A stretch of 58,553 nucleotides of DNA from contig JABANP010000324.1 in assembly GCA_013115135.1 (NCBI GenBank), forward strand, positions 1 through 58,553, in the 5' to 3' direction. The notes beneath the pieces are model-generated. The model was not told where the DNA came from and made no database searches. It was given only the letters and a program-made list of their open reading frames with translations. Positions 10,790 through 21,829 of the stretch are shown one piece after another. Positions within the stretch are counted from its first letter, which is position 1. Each line of letters starts with the position of its first letter. A program made the translations under genes and the position numbers. This DNA is from Perkinsus olseni (Eukaryota > Perkinsozoa > Perkinsida > Perkinsidae).

Positions 10790-11023
10790 TCAGACTAGTC
10801 GGGAAAGATACCACCACGCATGCCCGCCCAGGCCTCCCCCCTTCTGCACGGACGTGTTCCGCCTTGGAATCATCTCCGCTGTCCTCGCCAGAGCTCTAAG
10901 CACGATATCCTCCCTTCGACCTAAGATACCCGGCAGGATACGAAGTGACCTCCTTCGCCGGCGTAATCCAAATTTTCCCGCGCGCCCATTAATAAATAAC
11001 AAAAGATTCCTCTCCGTAACCAA
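10790..11023 (-). CDS. Possible Arg-rich exon
   Basis: An open frame with a basic run (RRRRRSLRILPG) and LGRREDIVLRALARTAEM. It lies between two better-supported genes on the same strand. It may be an upstream exon of the 9,496-10,621 gene. I could not fix its splice sites. A variant of the GC-rich palindromic motif lies inside it at 10,972-10,988. Confidence 0.25.
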   Translation of the reverse strand: MVTERNLLLFINGRAGKFGLRRRRRSLRILPGILGRREDIVLRALARTAEMIPRRNTSVQKGGGLGGHAWWYLSRLV

Positions 11024-11219
11024 GCCAGCACATATGCGAGAACTCGACCGAGAATGGTGAAAATCATCATCAGCAAATTGTTGCCGACAACGGTGACGCC
11101 GGTAAAGATACTGCTACAAGTGACGAGCCGTTCGGCTATTGTACACGCAATCGGTCGATAAGGACCAGCTAATCAACCTTCATACTGCAAAAGCGTATCT
11201 TTCACGAGGAGCAGACTTA

Positions 11220-13277
11220 TCAAGCTGCCTCTTCTTGGGCGACCTCAGCGGCGGCTTTCCTGGCAGCTTCTTCTTCGCGTTCCTGTTTCCGCAATGCTGC
11301 CACTGAAAGGAAAACTGCCATAGGGGAGGAGAATGGAGTATCTTTGTATTTGCGTAATGCCAGCTTCGACCTATGATACTCAATGATGAATCTCATGACA
11401 CACGCTAACTCTAGACCCCCCGTTCGATTCTGGTACCGGTAAAATGCGGTACCAGAATCGTTCCCGAGTTTCAAAATAGATTTACTGAACACCTCCAGAG
11501 TAACTGAGCTGACCTTAAATGATATCTGATTATCACTAAGACACCATCTGAGGTCAGCTCAATGCAATCGATCGCGTGATCGATAACGAAGCAGATTTAC
11601 TTACGTCTTTGGCGTTCCGGCTTCGGAGGTCGATGACGCTTCGATTTGTCAGTCGGTGGATGCTGCTGTTGGGGAGATGCTGCTGCTGCTGCTCTGCCTT
11701 CGGGGACGACCGCGGACGCCGGTGAAACTGAATCACATTGGGAACGCCGATGAATAGAAGAAGATCCAAGAGAATCTTAGGTTGACGGTGGAGTCAGATA
11801 AAAAGAAAGATACTATTCCAAGGAACAGAAAATCGCAGTAAACTTATATGTGAAAATCTTCGAGAAAAAAAGAACAAGTCGCTCAACATTATCTAGCTTT
11901 TCTAAACGCCACTCCGGTCAATACCACACCTTCACCATCTTTCAATTTCCATGCCCTTACCCGTAGCGTTCGGTGCCTCGAAGTTCTCAGTAGTAGCAGT
12001 AGCAACGGCGGGCGCGGCTGCGCTCTCTCCTCCCTCCTCTGGGCTGGAGGGAGAAGCAGAAGGGGAAGATGCCGATCCCGAAGTTGGAGTGTCCGCTTCT
12101 GTCGGTATGCTGAGCTCTGTCGTGGCTTCATCAGGTGTTGAGGAACCAGCAGGAGACCTGACCGCGCGCCACGAAAATAACAGCGCCATACACCATTCTA
12201 GAGAGTATCGTACATACTGTTCCCGCCTACAGCCTACCGCGCGCCACGAAATTCCTCCTACTCGCAACGCTATCCAGCGTTACAAAGCACACTCTAGAAA
12301 GCATTGATGCCCAAGCGCAGAAATTTTACCGCGCGCCACGAAATTCCTCCGACTCTCTACGTCATCCACCATTAGAGAACACACTACAGGCAGCGATCTA
12401 CAAGGACAGAATTTTTCTCGCGCGCCACGAAATTACCCCCAAGCGGAGTAGCAAGGCCACCCCCCTCACCTTGTAGCTTCCTCACTCTCCGGTAGTGACG
12501 ATACCGGCGATGACGATGATGGCGTCGTCGGGGGCCTGAAAGAATCCTACTGATCGAAGACCATCCATACCAGACAACTTACTCGGGTAGGTCCTTCGGT
12601 CTGCCGCGGTACACCGGCTCGTTAAACCGCAAATCAGGCACCTTCCTCTGATACGCCCCTTTCTCTTCCCTCTCCTGCTCGACCACACCGTCCGTCGCAG
12701 CCACAGGACTTGGCGTCTCAGCAGCGGTGGAATCAGTCATCGGCGTTTCGACCGAGATAGTGAGCTTCTCTTTCCGAGATCTGGGCGCTTCCACCGGCAC
12801 CTCAACTCTCTCCTCCTCAACCGGGTAGTAGACTCTCCTCACACTCTCATCATCGTCCGCTCTCCGGCTGCTCCTGCCGCTGCAGCAACGACCGACCAGC
12901 CAGGCGGTCATCAGGCCGCCAAGAGTACCCCAGGCGAGGCCCAACCAGTACTCAACTCTACCGAAGACGGCGCGCATGTCGCCGCTAGCGAATAGTAGTT
13001 CTGCGCTGCCGGAGGAGATGACGTTCGCTAGAGCCTCGGGGCTCCACTCCAATTTCCCGCTTTTTCTATCAGTTTCGTCCTCATCCAAATCGACCAGACA
13101 CAGAGCATAGCGACCATCACCATCACCAGCGGGCATGTTGACAGGGACGCAATTTCGTGGCGCGTGACGCTTCACTTCGTCCACCGCGGAGTCCATCCAT
13201 TCTCGCAGGTAGGAGCATCCATGCTGGGGCCCGAGTATTGCTAGTATTATCGGAGCCAATGCGTAGAAGGGCGACAT
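11220..13277 (-). CDS. Single-pass membrane protein with long cytoplasmic tail (five exons, about 403 residues)
   Basis: Proposed exons are 13277-12583, 12535-12470, 12157-11961, 11775-11605 and 11302-11220. Every junction is GT-AG (donors GTAAGT, GTGAGG, GTAAGG, GTAAGT) and all phases agree, which is strong support for the model. The protein starts MSPFYALAPIILAILG (signal peptide). It then has a short ectodomain, a membrane segment (WLGLAWGTLGGLMTAWLVG, about residues 112-130), and a tail rich in Glu, Pro, Ser and Thr with a Gln-rich patch and a Lys/Glu/Ala end (KQEREEEAARKAAAEVA). No family is recognised. It sits 120 bp downstream of a smaller protein of the same layout, and the large Cys-module protein is further upstream, so this looks like a cluster of surface proteins. 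Intron 2 is filled with tandem repeats. Confidence 0.7.
12158..12434 (-). repeat. Tandem repeat inside intron 2, built around the GC-rich motif
   Basis: Four copies of the motif (complement CGCGCGCCACGAAA) at 12,162-12,177, 12,237-12,253, 12,329-12,345 and 12,418-12,434 delimit units of about 73 to 96 bp. Two neighbouring units align over their length (both end GGAGGAATTTCGTGGCGCG). The third is more diverged. The last copy abuts the intron acceptor, which reads GGCGCGCGGTCAG. Confidence 0.85.
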
Positions 13278-13397
13278 CAGCTCGTAGAAGACAAGTCAAG
13301 AAAAATACTAATACAATAAAAACTTCGCTCCGCCTTCCCCAACTCGACAACACCTCCGCTGTTTAGCACATCACAAAGGAACTCTCACCATGCAAAA

Positions 13398-13938
13398 TCA
13401 TCTCAAAATCGGTACTTTCACCGACGGAGCGAAGCGAAGGCTTCTCGCTGAGGGGGCTCCAGTAGACCTGAGGAGAGGACGATCGAGCTGAATGCCAATG
13501 CTAGTGGATTTACTTGGTTGACCCCTCCCTTGCCTGAACATACAACGAGGTCATCAGCGGTTGAACACGCGTGCCCAAACCAGAGGACTTCTTCTCAATG
13601 TGTTTCCTCACTCGAACGGGAACTACTTCTCGTCTCTCATCCCGATGGCCGCTGGTTCTACTCCCAGTCCGACCGCCTTTGATGCCATCTTTACCTCCCT
13701 TACCACCACCGCTCGAACGCCCCACCCCGGTTCGATCCCGGCTCCTGTCATTTCTCCCCACCCCAAATAACACCCCTCCAGCCAGCCCAATACAGAATAC
13801 CAACAACACCTCAACGACAGCCGCGGAACCATCGAGACCCTCAGCGGCCACTTCAACCTCCATGGCATCGCCCGGCGCGAGCAGACACGGTGCAGACAAG
13901 AGAGCCGAGACAGCTAGAGGTGTCAGAAAGCAGCTCAT
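13398..13938 (-). CDS. Small single-pass membrane protein (two exons)
   Basis: Exon 1 (13938-13514) and exon 2 (13467-13398) are joined by CCAA/GTAAAT and CTCAG in agreeing phase. The protein then ends KVPILR. I chose the Met at 13938 because it opens a clean signal peptide (MSCFLTPLAVSALLSAPCLL). An in-frame Met at 14007 would place 23 residues before it. A short acidic ectodomain is followed by a membrane segment (VEVLLVFCIGLAGGVLFG) and a Gly/Arg/Lys-rich tail. The layout (signal, short exterior, membrane span, basic or Ser-rich tail) matches the neighbours on both sides. No family is recognised. Confidence 0.6.
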
Positions 13939-14641
13939 CACTACAGCAAAACAAAACTGAGCACAGACTGGGCACCAGCCACACGACAGGGAACTAGGTC
14001 GTCTCATTCAGACTTCTTAACCTCGAGGATCCAGCATTCTATACGCAGTGGCAACAGCAACCATTCTAGGCTCTAGCCTGGCCCTATTATTACCATCAGA
14101 ACTGAATACTACGTCATCAGCCCAGAAAAAACGCATTCCTAACAATACGCAACCTCACTAGCTTCATCAAGGCCCCTACAGTAGAACCTGAAAGCACTAC
14201 CAGCGGTATTATGAAGCAGGGTACAGCACGCCCTTCCCTCTCGAGAAAGCCGCCCCCCGGCGAACAGCTGCACGCTGTCCCCCTTTTTGTGTCACACACA
14301 GTGGCGGCGCTACGACACACTGTGGTTCTCATGGAGCACATCCGTGTCGGTCCTTAACCCACCATTAAGACCCTATGTCGTTTGCGTGAATGCTGCTTGA
14401 ACAAAACAAGGAAAAAATTACGAATAATTCGGCCAATAGATAAGTGATCATTAAAATTCCACCTCCTCCCAGAAACAACTCAACACCCTCCACGCTACGG
14501 CAAAGTCAATAACACACCGCAACGCATGTTACACGGGAAGCGCAGCAACTCGTCGCCCCTTCAAAAATCTTGCATGTCCCCATGAGTCATGGGCCATGAC
14601 CGCCGTTCACCCCCTCCCGACCATCCTTGCAGCTGTCCTCC

Positions 14642-17600
14642 TCAGATTCCAATCCCGAACAATTCTACCCAGGCGTCCCTGACAAACACCGCCACCATCA
14701 CACTAAGCGGCGCTGGTAAGAAGCCAAGCCCAGCACTACCAAAGCCAGCTGCTGCATTGCCGCCATTCTTTGCACGCGTCTCCTCACTGAAAACACTTAC
14801 GACCAACACCCAACGTCCGCCACTCCTATTGATAGTACCTGCCAAACCTCGGCGGCGACTGCCTCTTCAAAACCAACTCCCGCGACTTGCCACTTCCCGC
14901 AGAGCCACCGACGGCCGCCTGAAAATATTGCTCCGAGATGAAAAATAATATATAAATCCAAAGAGATGAAACAATGCACAAATCCAGTGAGCCGAGAGCC
15001 CAACGAACCGTGTTCAATCGCTGCAGCGAACCCGTCGGCTAGAGGCGGGCTGATTGGGTGATGAGTCGTATCGATACACAAGTAGGCCTCTCTAGACCAG
15101 TGATACCCGATTCAACAGGAGCGAAAGTCGCCGCCCTGCTGCGCTCAGGAATACCACAAAAAACGCAACTCGTGAGATTGCGACTCACCTCCGATCTCTC
15201 GACAGACTGCATCTCCCCAGGAGTTGCTATCGGCCCATTTTGTATCATTTTTTGTGGAGCCCAGAGTCTCCTCGGCGAGGGCGGCGGTGGAATGCGCTCT
15301 TCCACGGGCGCTGGCAGCGCCAAAGGTGGAGAAACCGGGACAGAATAATTCCCCAAGCCTGGATCGAACCCAGGACCTCCAGGATAGTAACCAACACCCG
15401 GTCCCCACTGGACTGCTGCAGGCCTTGTTTGATAATATTCCTCCGCAAAATCCGTAGGCGTCACGTCGCCCACTGTGTAGAGAGCACGCTTAACCTTTCG
15501 ATACTTCTCCCACTTCACATACCCAAAATACGATGCCACCGTCAGTACCACCCCACACGCAGCAACCACAAATATTTCCGGGCGCTCGAGAATTCCTCCG
15601 CCCTCCCCCGACGGACTATCCTCCTCAGCAACCTCTATCCAGCCTCCCACAGTCGGGAACCTGCCACCGATGCCTCCTAACCCACTGACGAACGAAATGA
15701 ATTTCAATTCCAGAGCTTCGCTCCGCTCAAGACGCCGATGATTTTCACGATCAATTCCGCCTACAGCATACCACAGGCCGTAACGACCTAAACCCGACAT
15801 GTGTGATACTGATACCCGGTCAGACCAGGCAGGCCCAGGCAGTAACTCAGCCCGCAGCTATACCCCTATGCTGGCTATCACCCGCCTGGTCGAAGGGGTG
15901 CTGCGCAAGATGAAGAAGATACTGATAAAAGTCTGAATGAGTACAGTCGGTTACCGGATGCTCCCATCACTAGGAGACAGGAGAATTGCGAACCCACACA
16001 ATCACATATTTCCAGAATAAACGTACCACTCTTCCCCCACTACCCCCGATAATGAGTGATGCTCGTGCATGTCACCAAGTCGCACAGACACAGAGCAAAC
16101 CGGCCCGGCGCGTCCACCACCATAGACTGCACTCCATCGCCACATAAGACGGCAGCCGAGGTTGACCCTGGCTGATCACAGCGTGCCTGACGATTCCACC
16201 ATCAATCCCTGCCAATAAAGATGTCAAACACATCGGTCCGGCTGGTCAAGCCTGTTGTAAGACGTGTAATTCCATTTGCACTCAAAAAAGTTGCCACATG
16301 AAGGGACCGAAAAATTCTCGCGCGCCACGAAATTCACGCATCCTCGCCCTCCGCTAGAAGTCCCTCCTCACCCCATTCACTCGGACGCCATCCGACCTTC
16401 CACAGGGCGAGACAGCTGCAGTCACAGTTTCTTCAGGATACGATACTATCATCAACCTGTCCCGAGACGGGTCCAGATCAGATCCTCTTATCAGAACCTA
16501 CTGAGTGAAACTACCGGTCGCGGTAGGCATCAACAGCTCTGGGCCTTCCTCTGAGCTTAGGAAGGATAATCTCACCATTACTACCCGGAATGGCTTCCCA
16601 ACTTCTACCCTTGCCGGGCTGGTCACAGCAGAATCCAGTCGAGCCATCGGACACCTGGACCAGGAGAAAAGGGATTTTCAGCGAGGCCCGGGGAATTTCT
16701 CGCTGAGAGCGAAAGCCACGCTCCGTAAAAGTAAAAAATTTTTGGAGTTGAATTTTTACGACACCGGGCTCAACCTGTCGAAGATTCGTAGCCAAGCTTT
16801 CACTGCATCAAAAGCACCCACACCTCGCTGAAAACCACTTCACAGGAGACACCGCCAAGGGCTCCCATTTTCGAGGCAGGAGGCGACTCCCTTCATTACT
16901 CTTGTTCGTTGCACGACACTTCTCCCTGCAGGTCGGCCGCAGGCGGACACTCGACACCGCCGCCGCTAGCCTGACGGATAGTTTGCCGCCGCCTGGATAG
17001 AACCTGCGCGGGTTGAGCTTCAAGGTAGAGAAAATATCAACCAGGACGCCTACCCCTCCACCACAACTCCTGCTGCAGCTCCCAACGACTATCCATCCTC
17101 CCAGCTCGCAATCAACCTCCGTCTTCACATCCACCACACCCACGTGCTTTCGACAGGCACCACTGTTGCTCTCGAAACACCAACAAACCTACCACCACCA
17201 AAACCACCATCCATTCGACACTCTCTAAAACAGCCCACGGCCCAGTAGTAGACGCCATCTCGATCGAAGAAATCAATCTCGGGCGCAGTACCGCCTGGAC
17301 ACGGTTCGAAAAAACCGCACAAAAAATTCTGTTGATTTCTGGAAGGCCACGAGACACGAACGGCGTCGAACTGAAAACAACCATTCTGTACCATAAATTC
17401 GGATATTCACAACTCCTTGGAAGCAGATTTTTATGCTACTACACCAGCAACAACCGATTAACCGTAAATCACACCCATATTTTCACGAAAAAACAAATAA
17501 ATCCAAGACAATTTCGTGGCGCGCGACATTTTTTGAATGGAAACGGAATCATACACGTCTGACCAAGAACCGTGAGAAGCGTGCGACACGATTCTCTTTT

Positions 17601-20600
17601 ACTACCTGCAATTCCCCCTCCTCCATCACCACAGCAGGGACCTCGAATTCCTGATAAGTGTCATTAACAACCCTCGGACCATCTCCTAGGCCATCGTGAG
17701 CAACTTCCCCGTTGCAATCACCGCCCTTCGCCAATTGAATGCGGTTGCCATTGGACAGACCGAGGCCTTCGACGACTACTGTGAAGGACTCGCCAGGAGC
17801 CGCTTTGGTCCGGTCGAAAAAATCGGCAGAAGCGCCGATTGCTCGGATCGAACCCAGGACCTCCCAGAACCCACACTCGTTACCATCGTTATAGAACCGT
17901 TCGCACAGACAGGCCGTAAACACTCCAACCTTTCTGATCGCAATTTGCCTCGTGGGACTTTCAAACTCACAGGATCCAAATGCTCCACTTGCACACTTGA
18001 CGCCACTTACCATTTCCTCAACGCTACTCGAGCACAACCCTTCACCAACAATCTTCACCGAAGCGTTCGCGTCGTATCCCGCAGCCACCGGCATCACAAA
18101 CGGTTCACCTTCGCGCGCCTCGAAATTATCGCCGATCCCCGAGGGAGCCGCTTCTACCATCACCAGCAGCCCTCTTCGATCATTCGGCGACACGCAACAG
18201 GTGGTGGAAGTATCCACGCACCACACCCTCACCACCTCGCCCGCCGAAATCGCCCCCGAATCCAATTTTAAATGAACTTGAGCGCTTCGCTCCGCTAAGA
18301 TTCTATCTGGACGTCGACCCGTACCAACGCAGGTCGGCAAAACACCATAACAGTCCATAACGGCATCCCAAGTAGGAGTATCCAACTGCTCCTCGGAGGT
18401 CGCCGCACAGACAAGATTCCCTCCATCTTCCCCGACCTCCACCGCCACCGTCAGGGCGCGCGCGGTTGCAAGCAGTGTCTGGAAAAGAATTTTCAATTTC
18501 TCATCCGACGGTCCGCTTTTCGTATCACTAGCCGAAAAGCGAGCCATGATCAACCCTGCACGAACAGGATTTTCGCAAAAACATCCCTATCGGAGATACT
18601 GGAAAATTATCGGCAGCTAATCTGCCGACCGGTAGAATGCATTGAGAGAACTGCTTTGGAAATCCCGATGGCCAACGCTTTTTAAAATTTCAACTATAAC
18701 GAAAATATATTACCGAAAATTTCACAATTTTATCACCACTTGAATTTCTGAGAATTTTTCTCAAAAAAATTTCTCAAAAAAATCAAAAATAATCGCTTCG
18801 CTCCGCTCACCTCATCCAGCCGTATGCTCATGATAGCCCCCCGAACCACAAGTTCCCCCGCCATCTGAACATACTCCTTCCCGGCAAAAGTAGAATGGCA
18901 CAAAAATGACGAGCTTCCACCAACCGCAGCGCAATAACAAATTTTAAACCGCCCCGCCGAATCTGTTATCGACCCATCAAATACAAACTTTGCTCGCCAC
19001 AATCGATCAACCGTTTCATCTGATGATATTCTTTCAATATCCTCGGCCCTTGCCGGAACCACCACTTGCCGAATCTCCTCGTCGCCGCACTCCATTTCGC
19101 TCGGAATCGCCACAACTTTATCCGCCACAGAGATTTCCGATCTCGAAACAAGTCCAAATTCGCAAAATCCAGAACCCTGTGAACACTCGATTGCTTCGCT
19201 CCGCCTTATTACACCCCTCAGGGCCAGCCGACCAGCACTGCTACACTCCTCAGACACTCGGCAATGGCATACCATAACTTCACCAAATGAAGTATCTTTC
19301 ACCAAGCCAAGGTCGTAGTGCAAAGATATCGATCCGCCTTCGCTAGGTAGTACCCATTCCACCAGAGAATCCGAGGAGACACCAACAAAATCAAAATTCA
19401 AGTCGAATGCCTTCCGGCCGATCGTCTCAGTAGCATTCGCACAGCCAAGAAAGTCGGTAGTATTAACAATTTTCAAAGTGTCTCCCAGACTCAGCCCAAT
19501 ACCGCTGATTCTCACCGTGCAACGACTGCCAAAGTAACAGAGATGCTGAACGGCCGTACTGTCGCCTCCTGTGGAAGCTCCCGCAACCACCAAGACTCCC
19601 ACTTGGTTAGCAAAGTCGGACGGCAAAGCACACACTCCGAAGCCTTGGCAGTAGCAGAGTCTCCACTCGCCTGAGAGAGTCCAGAAAATAATTTCGTGGC
19701 GCGCGAAATTTGATACAACAGTGCCATCCGGCCTGTCTAGTTCGACACTGACCACAGAGTAGTATTTGTTACCGAAGTTAGTGTGATAGAGTAATGGACG
19801 ATCATACAGACGGGAGTCGACCAAATGCACGCTTCTCGACGGAAGTTGTTCGCAGAGAATTTCGTCGTAAAAATTCTAGTTTCGGTTGGATAAAAGATAC
19901 GAACATTGAAATTTCCACTTTTCCCCAACTCACCAGCACTATTAGGCGTCGGCAGGCCAAAATGCAACTCCGACAAATCAGCCACCTCCACTTCTGTCAA
20001 CCCACTCTGCTCCGGCGTCAAACTCGCCGCCATCGGACCATCTCGACAACGGTCGTAATCGTGAGAAGCGAAACCACAGTGGGAATTAGTTCCCAGTCGG
20101 ACCAACCATATCCTGTCAGTCATCGCCGACAGCCTTCCTCCCGACGATCGCACCGCCACTCGGCAGTCCCCACTCCCGACGAAACAAAAGACGTCGTTAC
20201 CAGCAGCCTCCGCTGTTCTCACCGTGGCCGCTAGCGGAGCGAAGCTCGAAATCTCCGTACAATTAGCACCATAACCGCACCAACACACGTTCCACATACC
20301 CACCTCCTCGATAACCACTCCCCTGTAGACCTCCTCAGTCTCAGTCGAAGCCGCTGCCTCCGGCGCGAAGGCCTTCCCAAAGAAATCCGTCGTGCCGCAC
20401 TTCGTCGTATTCGGCACCACCATCACCCGATCCCTCATCGCCGAGAAAACGTTGTTGGTGCTGCTCACTACGAGCTCGAATGGGCGCCTTGCCACCTCCC
20501 TTTGAGCAAAGTTCGGCACCTCGGGCCCGGCCACGGTCACCAATCCGCAGTCGACAGAAAAATCTTCGACTGTCGAACAGGAATAACCGCACCAGCAGAC

Positions 20601-21824
20601 CCTGAATTTTCCCGCGCGCCCAAAAATTATTCCGTCCCAGCTCGCCCAAGAGCCATCCATCGCCACCCGATCGTGGCGACCTCTAGAATTCCTCACAGTC
20701 TCGGGGAACAAAATCACATCTGTCGAGCCGCAACCTTGGCCGCTTAGCGGAGCGAAGCGAATCTCGCTTTCAATATTCTCGAACAGGTTGCCCGTCGCAA
20801 GGATGGTGACGTTGGTAGGCAGAGTGACCGATGGACTCCACAGCTGGTTAGGCTGAGGACCGACCACTGTGACGGTGCCGGCGAAAACGGCAAATTTCGA
20901 ATACTCAAGACAAGTAGAATACCCACACCAACATAACAGAAAACTTCCCGCCGCTGGGATTCGAACCTGGGACCAGAACTCTACCAGGTCGTCACTGCCG
21001 ACATCCCGCGCCGCCAGATGGACGCTTGTCACGGGCGTGTCACCAGACCCACACCCTCCTCCGCCTTCCGCCAGCACTCTCACTCGATCTGTCCCTCTAA
21101 GACCCCGGCCATATACAACCAGCGAGCCCGGCACGCCAATCTTCAACCTAATATTATTTTCGCTCGCGTACGGGCCTGCGACCATCAGCCGGCCGACTTC
21201 CACGTTGAAATTGGCATCAACGAGACAGCCACTACCGCGGTAGTCACCATCGGCACACCAGCAAATCACAAACTCCCCTGCAGCAGTCGCCAGGACCCCC
21301 TCCCACACCTCTACTGTGGACGTGGACTGACTTGATCGCACCGAGGCAAGAGAGACTGAGGCCGACTGAGACGCTCCCAAGCCGCAGCTTCCGCTGCCGA
21401 TGATGATTCTATCACCGTCACGAAGATTCACCCCAGCATACGAAATATCTATCGCCTGGCCGGCGGGAGTTTCATACTGTTGCCCGACCAATGGTCCCCC
21501 TACGGTGACATTGGCAGTCTCGTTGACGGTGGACGAACGCCCGACTGTGAAGGAAAAGTCGCCCCAATCAGCACAGGAAGAGCGAACGCTGAAATCGCAC
21601 GCACAGGCTTGATAGGAGGTGGACACATTGAGAGTGATTGGGCCACAGAAAAGTTTGTCGTGCTGAGAGCCTGGATTGCCACAAGGCACCGCAGCCCAAC
21701 CTGATACGGTGGACGGACTCTGCCAGCCAGAGATCTGATAGACGAGGAGAAATGACGCTCGTGACTTCCCGTTACAGCAGCTCAGAATCATCCTACGGCT
21801 CGGAAGCGTACAATGGAAAGACAT
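14642..21824 (-). CDS. Large surface protein with about ten Cys-X-Cys modules, one membrane span and a Gly-rich tail
   Basis: Repeating modules of roughly 90-110 residues each contain a line like AGxFxxCWCGY, then an FxxxxGxxxVxGP line and a DRIxxVxxxxxCG line. Cores visible are ACAC, ICWC, LCWC, VCWC (twice), LCYC, VCHC, ICYC, WC and ACLC. Frames are 21824-19,850, 19,83x-18811 and 18478-17606. Supported introns are 18479-18810 (GAG/GTGAGC to CCAG, phase 0) and one starting 17605 (CAG/GTAGTA). Small exons follow at 17.4-16.5 kb, not fully resolved. A membrane segment (IFVVAACGVVLTVASYFGYV, about 15,515-15,575) is followed by a Pro-rich tail. The last exons are ..15189, 14918-14839 and 14786-14642, all in agreeing phase. 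The frame change near 19,850 is either an unresolved small intron or a 1-base shift. No known family; inferred to be an adhesin-like cell-surface protein. Confidence 0.65.
15361..15380 (+). repeat. 20-bp T-arm-like motif, copy shared with 17,845-17,864
   Basis: GGATCGAACCCAGGACCTCC occurs here and again, identical, at 17,845-17,864. Both lie inside coding exons of the large gene, but in different reading frames: minus-strand PGFDPG here, VLGSIR there. A shorter relative is at 7,826-7,836. Confidence 0.9.
17845..17864 (+). repeat. 20-bp T-arm-like motif, second copy
   Basis: Identical to 15,361-15,380. The bases beyond the repeat differ (CTC here, CCT there on the left), so this is not part of a longer duplication. 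Confidence 0.9.
19690..19710 (+). repeat. GC-rich palindromic motif inside a coding exon
   Basis: The most symmetric copy of the motif: 7-bp complementary ends (AATTTCG and CGAAATT) around TGGCGCG. It is translated on the minus strand as NFARHEI within a Cys module. Other copies are at 12.2-12.4 kb (four), 13,151, 16,318, 17,510, 18,111, 35,218 and 43,126. Looser forms are at 10,972, 20,607 and 46,072. Confidence 0.9.
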
Positions 21825-21829
21825 AGACC

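Noticed and set aside
11939..11960. A 22-bp mini-intron (GTAAGG to AAAG) in the membrane protein gene
   Set aside because: It keeps phase, but the alternative acceptor at 11,776 gives an equally phased exon that joins on to two further well-formed exons. A normal 185-bp intron is simpler.
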